DNA of 33,810 nucleotides, from positions 1 to 33,810 of the forward strand of contig CAYXVB010000015.1 in the NCBI GenBank assembly GCA_964467785.1, written 5' to 3'. A program made the position numbers and the translations under genes. The number at the start of each line of letters is the position of its first letter. Positions within the stretch are counted from its first letter, which is position 1. The notes beneath the pieces were generated by a model, which saw nothing but the letters and a program-made list of their open reading frames with translations, did no database searches and was not told the origin of the DNA. Of the stretch, positions 28,164 to 33,810 are shown piece by piece. The DNA is from CAYXVB01 sp964467785 (GTDB taxonomy: Bacteria > Bdellovibrionota > UBA1018).

Positions 28164-28191
28164 TTGCCGCCTGCCTTGGACGGCCTATTCT
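28164..28191 (+). promoter_or_regulatory. Possible promoter of the protease-regulator pair
   Basis: TTGCCG (28164-28169) and TATTCT (28186-28191) are separated by 16 bp. Both are partial matches to the sigma70 boxes. The direct repeat at 28127-28144 lies just upstream, so shared control with the divergent unit is possible. Confidence 0.3.
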
Positions 28192-28213
28192 GAAGAAGGT
28201 GGGGTACGAACCT

Positions 28214-30025
28214 TTGCGCAACCATTGCCTAATTTTCGCCCTGGTATTCGCGCCCTTGACCGCTCTCTCGGCGACCCCGATATCCGAGGGCAGTGCCAAA
28301 CGATGCGACCAGGTTACCGTTCATGCTGCGCTCACTCGCGATGGTGTAACCTATGCGCAGTTCGGCCAAGGTGTGCCCTTCAGTGCACGATCTGGATCCA
28401 ACCCTGAGTTCATTGTCACAAACGAACACGTGGTGGGTGACGCTCAGCGCTTCTCCGCACGGTGCGGGACTCAAGAAATTCCAGTTGAATTGGTCAAGGC
28501 TTCCTCGACGACTGATCTTGCGGTCTTGAGAGTCGCGCCAAAACATCGCGCTATGCTCAACACCCAGTTTTCCCTCGACAGCAGTGAACGTCTGAACTTT
28601 CCTGAATCGATCGAAGAACTCATCAATCCCGCGGTGCGCTACGTAGAGCCGGGGCCCACTGGGGCACTCCACACTTTTCGGGGGGGTGTAATCCTCGAAA
28701 TGCCCAGTAATTCGGCCTATCCAGTAAGCGGTGCACGCTTCGGATACGGAGTAATGCCCATTGGAGCCAAGCCGGGCATGAGCGGGGGAGCATTGCTCAG
28801 TGGCGGCCCGCGATCCCGTTTTATCGGCCTGATCAGTCGCTCGGTGTACAATGAAACTTTGAGCTTCGCGATTCCTCGAAGTGAATTAATTCCAGTAGTC
28901 ACTTTGCTCAGCAACGGTATTGAACCTGATAAAAACGGCTCCAAATCCGGTTATTACTTGAGTCATGAACTGCGTGGCACAAAGGACTCTTCAACGCTCA
29001 CGAGGAACTATCAACTTCACGTCGTAAGGGCGGACGGTGGGGAAGTGGTCCTTAGAGACGCCTGCTCTTCTTCGCTCTTGGCACAGACTTCCCAATGGCA
29101 ACGCGTGGGTGGCGGCGATTACGCCAGACCCGGTGGCGGCGATTACGCCAGACCCGGTGGCGGCGACTACGCCAGACCCGGTGACACGCCCGAGAAAGCG
29201 CCCTATGACTTCATCGTGAACAAAGGTGTCGAACTACCGGCCAACAAGTTCGGCCTCCATGACTCGGACATCACCATTCTGAAAAGCCGACCGCTTCCAT
29301 GCGATCATGAAGGAGTCTTTCTTCCTGACGGACGTCGACTGGTCGGTCTGATCAACGACGATCAATATCGCCCCCTGATCCAAAATGCTGTCGTGCCGAT
29401 ACAATCAATCGAAAGCCTTGAACCCATTGCTCGACGTAAGGGCGCCGCTTTACTTGAACACATCGAACGCAACGGCATTTTCGCGGGAAAAAGCACCTTT
29501 CCCATGGATAAAATCTGCCGCGAAGGCCATTTGTTGGGTGACACTCGTGCGACGGTAACGGCGGGAAGAGTTTACTGTTACGAAATCGAAGGTCCTTCGG
29601 GAATGGAGCAAGTAAACTACCTTTCCAGGCATATCGAGCGGATTTCGCAAGCCGCGCTACACCCAGAAAGAAACGTCGGAACGATTGCCTGCGACTCTGA
29701 CCGACATCTGCTCCTTCTGAATAGCGAAGCAGATGAGGAACATCCAGAATCCGTTCACCTCGAGATCGGCGCCGACCGCATCAAGGGATCGGTGCAGATC
29801 GGCACTTGCAAGATGGAAGTCGATCAACCCAAGGATCTCTGGTCCACGAAACTGAGCGACCCGAACGGCAAAATCAAAGGGGAGCTATCCATCTCGCTCA
29901 GTACAGTCATCATCCTCAGGATCACCGCAGACAAGATCGACCCATCGTGTCTCGAATCCTGGCGCAAGCAGGCCCCGTCAAGACGGGGTCAGATCGCGGA
30001 CTTCTCATGGCACATCGCTTTCTGA
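28214..30025 (+). CDS. Secreted trypsin-like serine protease with an unknown C-terminal region
   Basis: The N-terminal 250 residues form a chymotrypsin-fold protease. Counting from the TTG at 28214, the triad is His72 (FIVTNEHVVGDA), Asp101 (TTDLAVLRV) and Ser190 (GMSGGALL). I preferred this TTG because it starts a clean signal peptide (MRNHCLIFALVFAPLTALSA) and leaves room for AAGGTGGGG; an in-frame GTG at 28199 would add five residues, one acidic. After residue 295 three copies of GGGDYARP form a linker. The last 280 residues have several Cys but no motif I know. The 3' end overlaps the next gene by 19 bp, so the protease and the TPR/winged-helix protein are translationally coupled. Confidence 0.85.
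   Translation: MRNHCLIFALVFAPLTALSATPISEGSAKRCDQVTVHAALTRDGVTYAQFGQGVPFSARSGSNPEFIVTNEHVVGDAQRFSARCGTQEIPVELVKASSTTDLAVLRVAPKHRAMLNTQFSLDSSERLNFPESIEELINPAVRYVEPGPTGALHTFRGGVILEMPSNSAYPVSGARFGYGVMPIGAKPGMSGGALLSGGPRSRFIGLISRSVYNETLSFAIPRSELIPVVTLLSNGIEPDKNGSKSGYYLSHELRGTKDSSTLTRNYQLHVVRADGGEVVLRDACSSSLLAQTSQWQRVGGGDYARPGGGDYARPGGGDYARPGDTPEKAPYDFIVNKGVELPANKFGLHDSDITILKSRPLPCDHEGVFLPDGRRLVGLINDDQYRPLIQNAVVPIQSIESLEPIARRKGAALLEHIERNGIFAGKSTFPMDKICREGHLLGDTRATVTAGRVYCYEIEGPSGMEQVNYLSRHIERISQAALHPERNVGTIACDSDRHLLLLNSEADEEHPESVHLEIGADRIKGSVQIGTCKMEVDQPKDLWSTKLSDPNGKIKGELSISLSTVIILRITADKIDPSCLESWRKQAPSRRGQIADFSWHIAF
29108..29179 (+). repeat. Three tandem 24-bp units encoding GGGDYARP
   Basis: There are three adjacent in-frame 24-bp units (29108-29131, 29132-29155, 29156-29179). 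Units 1 and 2 are identical; unit 3 differs at one base (GAC for GAT). Such near-identity indicates recent expansion by slippage, so copy number may vary between strains. It lies between the protease domain and the C-terminal region. Confidence 0.95.
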
Positions 30026-31215
30026 ACGACCCCCTGTACACGCTTTACAGCGAACTATTGCAGCTCATGGATCGCGGCCGGTTTGAGGAGATTTCAGTAC
30101 GGATCCGGGAGCTGAGAAAGAACGAAGTCCTCGCGGAGGACCAGGAGGCTCTTCGCCGCCTGATCTCATCGCGGATCTCCATTTTCAAAGGTCAGCCCCC
30201 CGACGAGATCCGGCTCTCGCCGGCCTCAAACGCCAGAAACCCTTGGATCGCCGGTGAATCTGCGATGGTCGAAGGCGTTCACCGCTTTCACCAAGGAAAG
30301 GATCTCGAAGGTTCCTTACTTTTCGAAGAAGCCGCTCGGATCTTCGAATCCATAGGCATGACGGACCGTCAGATGATCGCGGCCTACAATGCCGTCATCG
30401 GCAAGGTAAACGGCGACTTTTTCCCAGATCTTGCGTCGCAACTGGACGCACTTGGCGAGCTTGAGAAAACCATCCGACATCATCCCGATGCTGCTTCGGC
30501 TTTCAGCGCACTGGCCAGCGTTCTCAGGCAGAAATGCTACGTCTATCAAGAACAGGGGCGCCTTCATGCCGCTCTTCATGAGGTCAACGAATCTATCCCC
30601 CTATTTCGCGACTACGGAACTCAGTCCGATCATCATCTCGCGCTCCTTCAGGCGGCCGACCTTGCCATCGACATCCATGAGTTGCTTCTCGCACGGCAAT
30701 ATTTTGAGCGTGTTGTTCCGCCAGTTGAGGTCCGAGTCGAATTTCCCTTGGCCTTGATCGCTTGGAGACTCGGTCTGAGCACCAAGAATCCGACCAGCCC
30801 CCCAGACCCCCGAGGGTTTGAGTTTGTTTCACCCTTTTGGACCGACAAGTTGCGCAGGCACACATCAAACCCGGTCGACGCAAAAGGGACCGGCTCTACC
30901 TCTGGAACAGAGGTAAGCGCTGTACTCTTCTGGAATCTTGAAAGCGGGAATCTGCACGACGCCCAAACCGGCACCCATTACTCAATCAAGGTCGCCAGTC
31001 TCGAAGGCAAGCTCCTGAGAGCCCTTATGCGCGGTAGATCAAGTAAAGCGCTCTTGTCAGAAATCCTATGGCCCGAGCAATATCAGGTCCGCGCAATGGA
31101 CGACCGGTTCCATCGCCTAGTCTCGCGAATCAACAAGAAACTGGGCAACGTCATCGCCTTTGACGGTCAATTTTACCGACTTAATCAGACGATCATCATA
31201 ACGACCGACGACTAA
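30007..31215 (+). CDS. TPR-containing regulator with a C-terminal OmpR/SARP-type winged helix
   Basis: This 402-residue cytoplasmic protein overlaps the protease gene by 19 bp at the ATG at 30007. Residues 1-290 are helical, with TPR-like pairs (SLLFEEAARIFESIGMTDRQ, LHAALHEVNESIPLFRDYG, ALLQAADLAIDIHELLLARQ). Residues about 303-395 match a winged-helix domain: LEGKLLRALM, KALLSEILWPEQ, the recognition-helix region DDRFHRLVSRINKKLG, and the wing DGQFYRLN. There is no receiver domain, so activity is probably set by protein or ligand contact through the TPRs. The proteins of this type known best are AfsR/SARP and LuxR-like regulators, usually with the DNA-binding domain first; here it is last. 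It is a candidate to bind the direct repeats at 27011 and 28127. Confidence 0.8.
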   Translation: MAHRFLNDPLYTLYSELLQLMDRGRFEEISVRIRELRKNEVLAEDQEALRRLISSRISIFKGQPPDEIRLSPASNARNPWIAGESAMVEGVHRFHQGKDLEGSLLFEEAARIFESIGMTDRQMIAAYNAVIGKVNGDFFPDLASQLDALGELEKTIRHHPDAASAFSALASVLRQKCYVYQEQGRLHAALHEVNESIPLFRDYGTQSDHHLALLQAADLAIDIHELLLARQYFERVVPPVEVRVEFPLALIAWRLGLSTKNPTSPPDPRGFEFVSPFWTDKLRRHTSNPVDAKGTGSTSGTEVSAVLFWNLESGNLHDAQTGTHYSIKVASLEGKLLRALMRGRSSKALLSEILWPEQYQVRAMDDRFHRLVSRINKKLGNVIAFDGQFYRLNQTIIITTDD

Positions 31216-31233
31216 ATCGCTGTCATCTCTCAC

Positions 31234-31734
31234 TCAGGGGAGCGCAGCGCCGATCGAAACCCCGGCCCAAGGAGTGACCGTGCTTCCGGCAACCAGACCA
31301 TAAGCCGTAGCGCGGAAGAGCAAACCATTGCTTCCTCGGTACTCGTAACCCAGGCCCGCGCTCACCGAACCAACCCCAGTTGAGTTGAAGTAACTCGTGG
31401 TTGTATAGGGCCCGCTCGCAGCCGCAATATTCACGCCTCCAGTAAAGTAGGGGCGATGAGGTCCTGGAGCGAAATAAGCGTTCACATAAAGCGGAAACAT
31501 CCAGACCGACGATCCCGTGACTCCGAAGTTTTCGACGCCGCCACCAATAGCGACTGCAGAAGCGACGTGCACATCATATTGTAGTGAATAGAGTCCCGCG
31601 CGACCACCCAACTCGATCAGCAAGGATTGAGGCCGCTCCAACGCCGTATCACCTGCGCGCGCTCCCGCGCTCACGAACAGGGTCGCAAGAACGGTGATCA
31701 AAACTCCCCAAAAGACGGTCTGTGGCTTTCTCAT
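31234..31734 (-). CDS. Small outer-membrane beta-barrel-like protein
   Basis: This 166-residue protein has a signal peptide (MRKPQTVFWGVLITVLATLF, cut after GARA). The rest is made of alternating polar and hydrophobic strands rich in Gly, Tyr and Ser: LLIELGGRAGLYSLQY, VWMFPLYVNAYFAPG, RPYFTGGVNIAAASG, SVSAGLGYEYRG, LLFRATAYGLVAG, WAGVSIGAALP. This is typical of small OmpW/OmpX-size barrels, but I cannot assign a family. The ATG at 31734 has GGAG 6 bases before; the ATG at 31746 is an equal alternative. It is convergent with the TPR regulator, 18 bp apart. Confidence 0.7.
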   Translation of the reverse strand: MRKPQTVFWGVLITVLATLFVSAGARAGDTALERPQSLLIELGGRAGLYSLQYDVHVASAVAIGGGVENFGVTGSSVWMFPLYVNAYFAPGPHRPYFTGGVNIAAASGPYTTTSYFNSTGVGSVSAGLGYEYRGSNGLLFRATAYGLVAGSTVTPWAGVSIGAALP

Positions 31735-31774
31735 CTTCAGCTCCATTGTCTGTCTCTCTGTCGATAGCTTAGTG

Positions 31775-31820
31775 CAAAAAAACGAAAACCCGCTACCTGG
31801 ATTTCACACCAGGAAGCGGG
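31775..31820 (-). terminator. Rho-independent terminator after the TRL-like lipoprotein gene
   Basis: The arms CCCGCT-a-CCTGG (31789-31800) and CCAGG-a-AGCGGG (31809-31820) pair with one A/A mismatch around an 8-base loop. On the minus strand they are followed by TTTTCGTTTTTTT. It is a strong intrinsic terminator for the gene at 31873-32187. Confidence 0.9.
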
Positions 31821-31872
31821 CCGCAAATACTAACGCCAGAACTAAACGGTCCTGCTCGTCCAACGGGCGCGA

Positions 31873-32187
31873 TTACTTGCCGCGAACGACCGTACAGTGC
31901 GTGGCATAGACGCCGAGAATGCTGGAGTCCTTGGTGTCAACCGTGGAGATCACGGAAATTCCACCGTTCTTGCGGGCTGTTTCGATCGAGGCATCGCCCG
32001 TGGCAACCAGGCCCAAAATCGACTTGGCGCATGCTTCGCCCATGCGGTTGCCGGCAGCAGCACCGGTGGCGATCATGTCAGCTTCGGTTTCGGTGTACCA
32101 GAAACCAGTGAGCGGAGCGCGCGTGGAAATCGCGGCGCAACCAGAAAGAGCGAAAGCAATCATGGAAACGAAAAGGAACTTCTTCAT
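31873..32187 (-). CDS. TRL-like family lipoprotein
   Basis: This 104-residue protein has a lipoprotein signal peptide ending in LSGC (Cys17), so it is a likely outer-membrane lipoprotein. The mature part contains APLTGFWYTETEADMIATG, GNRMGEACAKSILGLVATGDASIETARKNGG and SILGVYATHCTVVRGK. This is the pattern of the small TRL-like (tRNA-associated-locus-like) proteins found in spirochaetes and several proteobacteria, whose role is unknown. GGAGGA stands 6 bases before the ATG. It is monocistronic: its own promoter lies upstream and the terminator at 31775-31820 follows. Confidence 0.8.
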   Translation of the reverse strand: MKKFLFVSMIAFALSGCAAISTRAPLTGFWYTETEADMIATGAAAGNRMGEACAKSILGLVATGDASIETARKNGGISVISTVDTKDSSILGVYATHCTVVRGK

Positions 32188-32235
32188 ACGGATTCCTCCA
32201 TTTGGGAAAATAGATAAAGCTTTGTTAAGGGAAAA

Positions 32236-32264
32236 AGTCTAAGTCGCTCGCTCTGTATCTGCAA
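32236..32264 (-). promoter_or_regulatory. Probable promoter of the TRL-like lipoprotein gene
   Basis: On the minus strand TTGCAG (32259-32264) and TAGACT (32236-32241) are spaced by 17 bp. It lies just beyond the atpE terminator and about 42 bases before the start codon. Confidence 0.4.
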
Positions 32265-32285
32265 GGATGTTTGCTTGAGATAACC

Positions 32286-32336
32286 AAAAAAGAAAAGGGC
32301 CGGAGCCCGCAGCTTTTGCCGCGAGTCCAGCCCCTT
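32286..32336 (-). terminator. Rho-independent terminator of the atpIBE operon
   Basis: The minus strand forms a long GC-rich hairpin. The inner stem is CTCGCGGC / GCTGCGGG with an AAAA loop; the outer stem is AAGGG and CTGGA against TCCGG and CCCTT. TTTTCTTTTTT follows directly. It lies 28 bp after the atpE stop. Confidence 0.88.
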
Positions 32337-32343
32337 AAAGCAA

Positions 32344-32369
32344 ATCTAATCGCTCGAGATGGATTAGAT
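32344..32369 (-). other. Perfect 8-bp hairpin over the atpE stop codon
   Basis: ATCTAATC (32344-32351) and GATTAGAT (32362-32369) pair around a 10-base loop, and the stop codon lies in one arm. It stands upstream of the true terminator and could protect the 3' end of the very abundant c-subunit mRNA (inference). Confidence 0.5.
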
Positions 32370-32669
32370 CTTGATCTTAACGAACGCGATAACGAACGCG
32401 TACAGAACGAGCGATTCAATGAGCGCGAGGGCGATAATCATCGGAACGAAAATCTTGCCCTGAGCGGCGGGATTACGGGCGATGCCGTCGAGCGCCGAGG
32501 TAGCCGTGCGGCCCTGGGCGATAGCGCCGCCGAAAGCAGCGATCGCGATGGCGAAGGCAGCGGCGAGCGAAGCATAAGGATCCGAGGCGCCAGCACCTTC
32601 AGCGGCGAAAGCCACGGAGGAAACCAGGGTAGCCACCAGCGAGAGAGCAATCATCAGGGTTTTACGCAT
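32364..32669 (-). CDS. atpE: ATP synthase F0 subunit c
   Basis: The c-ring subunit has 101 residues from the ATG at 32669, which has AAAGGAA 8 bases before. A leader of about 22 residues (MRKTLMIALSLVATLVSSVA, then FA) precedes two membrane helices joined by the polar loop ARNPAAQG. The ion carrier is Glu85 in ALIESLVLY, and Gln52 and Ser86/Tyr90 are also present. The glycine-poor first helix (IAIAAFGGAIAQG) is usual for this group. The signal-like leader is seen in some deltaproteobacterial c-subunits. It is the last gene of the F0 operon. Confidence 0.95.
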   Translation of the reverse strand: MRKTLMIALSLVATLVSSVAFAAEGAGASDPYASLAAAFAIAIAAFGGAIAQGRTATSALDGIARNPAAQGKIFVPMIIALALIESLVLYAFVIAFVKIKI

Positions 32670-32688
32670 AAATACTATTCCTTTCATC

Positions 32689-33402
32689 TCAATGATCATG
32701 TGCTGTCGACAACGAAATATAGACCATCGTCATCAGACAGAAGACGAAGGCCTGAATAAAGGCTACAAACACTCCCAAACCGTAAAAAATCACGGGCAGA
32801 AGGTAAGGAACCAAACCACTAAACACGGACAAAACAACGTGGTCGCCCATGATGTTTCCGCGCAGACGAAGCGCCAGAGACAGCGGACGGAATAAATGGG
32901 ACGCGAGCTCAATGATGAGCATCAGCGGAGCCAGAGCGAGCATGGGGCCAAGGAAGTGCTTGAGATACGAGATCCCATGTGCACGAAGACCCGCATAGTT
33001 ATAATAAAGGAATACGAAGACGCCGAGAGCCAGCGTAGTATTGAGATTATCGGTAGGCGGCAACAGCCCGGGAACGAGACCAATGATGTTGCAAGTAAAG
33101 ATGAAGACGAAAAGGGTCCCGATCACGGGAAAATAAATCGGAGCGTCATGTTTACCGATCACGCTCTCGGTGAGGCTATAAAGATTCTCCGCGATGATCT
33201 CAAAGAAATTTCGATAGGTCATCGTCGAGTCCGGAACGAGACCGCCTTCAGCCGTCTTCATGACTCGAAAGAGCTGGTTACGCGCAACGAACGTTGTCAG
33301 TACGAGGATCACCGAAACGATGATTGCCATCGCGACGTGGTTGTGCAGCAGATTCAGCCCCGGAATCAACTGAATGAAATTAAAACCATGCCCTTCATGC
33401 AT
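32689..33402 (-). CDS. atpB: ATP synthase F0 subunit a
   Basis: This 237-residue stator protein forms the half-channels beside the c-ring. I chose the ATG at 33402 (HEGHGFNFIQLIPG start, GAGG before it) over a longer frame to 33453. Five or six membrane helices are seen. The essential Arg is Arg179 in RPLSLALRLRGN, equivalent to Arg210 of E. coli. The residue two after it is Arg181 where most a-subunits have Phe (RLFGN). Helix 5 ends AFIQAFVFCLMTMVYI, with the conserved Gln. The start overlaps the atpI-like gene by 8 bp, and atpE follows after 19 bp. Confidence 0.95.
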   Translation of the reverse strand: MHEGHGFNFIQLIPGLNLLHNHVAMAIIVSVILVLTTFVARNQLFRVMKTAEGGLVPDSTMTYRNFFEIIAENLYSLTESVIGKHDAPIYFPVIGTLFVFIFTCNIIGLVPGLLPPTDNLNTTLALGVFVFLYYNYAGLRAHGISYLKHFLGPMLALAPLMLIIELASHLFRPLSLALRLRGNIMGDHVVLSVFSGLVPYLLPVIFYGLGVFVAFIQAFVFCLMTMVYISLSTAHDH

Positions 33403-33808
33403 GACGAAAACCTCTTTGGTACGCCAAAAGTCCACCGAATACGGGGACCACACCTAACGTTCCCAGCCCAAGAGCCATCCCGAGGGACGGCACTGCGGTT
33501 CCGCTGGACAACACGACTCCAATGAGCACGAGGCAAGCTAGCTTAAGCGCACCCCAAGTGGAAGCCCGAATTACCCAGAAAACCCGGTCTGCCGAAACTT
33601 TTTGAGCTTCGTCCAACGCCGGGGCCTGTTGTGACTCTGGGTGCACCATAATTCGAAAAACCGCGCGCATCAACTGTGCGATGGCCAAAAAATCAACCAT
33701 GCACAGAGCCCAAAGGCCCGTCAGCCACTTTACGGATCGATTCGCTTCATCCGCTTTGGTCGGCTTTTTGCAGCAATCGCAGTAGGCTTTCGCGGTCTCG
33801 GTCAGCAT
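33395..33808 (-). CDS. AtpI-like membrane protein preceding atpB (start near the window edge)
   Basis: At least 137 residues are present; the ATG at 33808 is two bases from the window end, so the true start may lie further out. A Cys-rich N-terminus (YCDCCKKP, C10, C12, C13) is followed by three hydrophobic segments at about 28-50, 83-104 and 107-132. The last two segments (WGALKLACLVLIGVV, GLGTLGVVPVFGGLLAYQRGF) resemble the C-terminal helix pair of ATP synthase protein I, and the gene overlaps atpB by 8 bp in the position atpI occupies. AtpI proteins assist c-ring assembly and Mg uptake. The Cys motif is not a usual AtpI feature. Confidence 0.65.
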   Translation of the reverse strand: MLTETAKAYCDCCKKPTKADEANRSVKWLTGLWALCMVDFLAIAQLMRAVFRIMVHPESQQAPALDEAQKVSADRVFWVIRASTWGALKLACLVLIGVVLSSGTAVPSLGMALGLGTLGVVPVFGGLLAYQRGFRHA

Positions 33809-33810
33809 GG

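Noticed and set aside
32364..32669. Na+-type c-ring from Gln52, Glu85, Ser86, Tyr90
   Set aside because: The same residues occur in proton c-rings and the Thr next to the Ser of Na+ rings is Leu here; the coupling ion cannot be decided from this.

Overview
The window comes from a Gram-negative bacterium with GC-rich, tightly packed operons. Signal peptides, a lipoprotein box, SurA/PpiC periplasmic foldases and a probable outer-membrane barrel indicate a diderm envelope. A small F0 operon (atpI-like, atpB, atpE) separate from F1 genes, an AtpE with a cleavable-looking leader and a TRL-like lipoprotein suggest the old deltaproteobacterial/Bdellovibrionota sphere. That assignment is inference; no rRNA or tRNA is present to test it.

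Region 1 (1-13156, minus strand) holds two complex I operons in tandem. The promoter-distal one (nuoA-B-C-D-E, running off the left edge) is canonical in every residue checked. The promoter-proximal one is an 11-gene set (nuoA2-B2-C2-D2-H-I-J-K-L-M-N) with almost every gene overlapping the next. It has no nuoE/F/G NADH module. All its frames are open and the cysteines for three [4Fe-4S] clusters are kept. The residues that carry protons and hold quinone are replaced at nearly every position I could align: both NuoK glutamates are Gln; the key Glu/Lys of NuoL, NuoM and NuoN are Ala, Gln, Ser, Pro or Arg; the acidic pair of NuoA, the acidic loop of NuoH and the Tyr of NuoJ are lost; and the NuoD quinone His and Tyr are both Pro. 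This looks like a conserved, redox-competent but non-pumping complex I paralogue and is the most unusual object in the window.

Region 2 (13263-26160, plus strand) is housekeeping: mfd, a secreted unknown gene split by an in-frame amber codon, ppiC-surA-pdxA, a phosphomannomutase/phosphoglucomutase, and a uvrA whose insertion domain is shrunk to a short acidic linker.

Region 3 (26161-31746) looks accessory. Four small minus-strand genes, at least three of them clearly secreted, lie in two two-gene units. Each unit has the same 19-bp direct-repeat element exactly 20 bp upstream of a TATAAT-like box. Diverging from them is a secreted trypsin-like protease with a GGGDYARP tandem repeat, coupled to a TPR/winged-helix regulator that is a natural candidate to bind the repeats. 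A small beta-barrel-like protein follows.

Region 4 (31775-33808, minus strand) contains a TRL-like lipoprotein and atpI-like/atpB/atpE, each unit closed by a clear intrinsic terminator.
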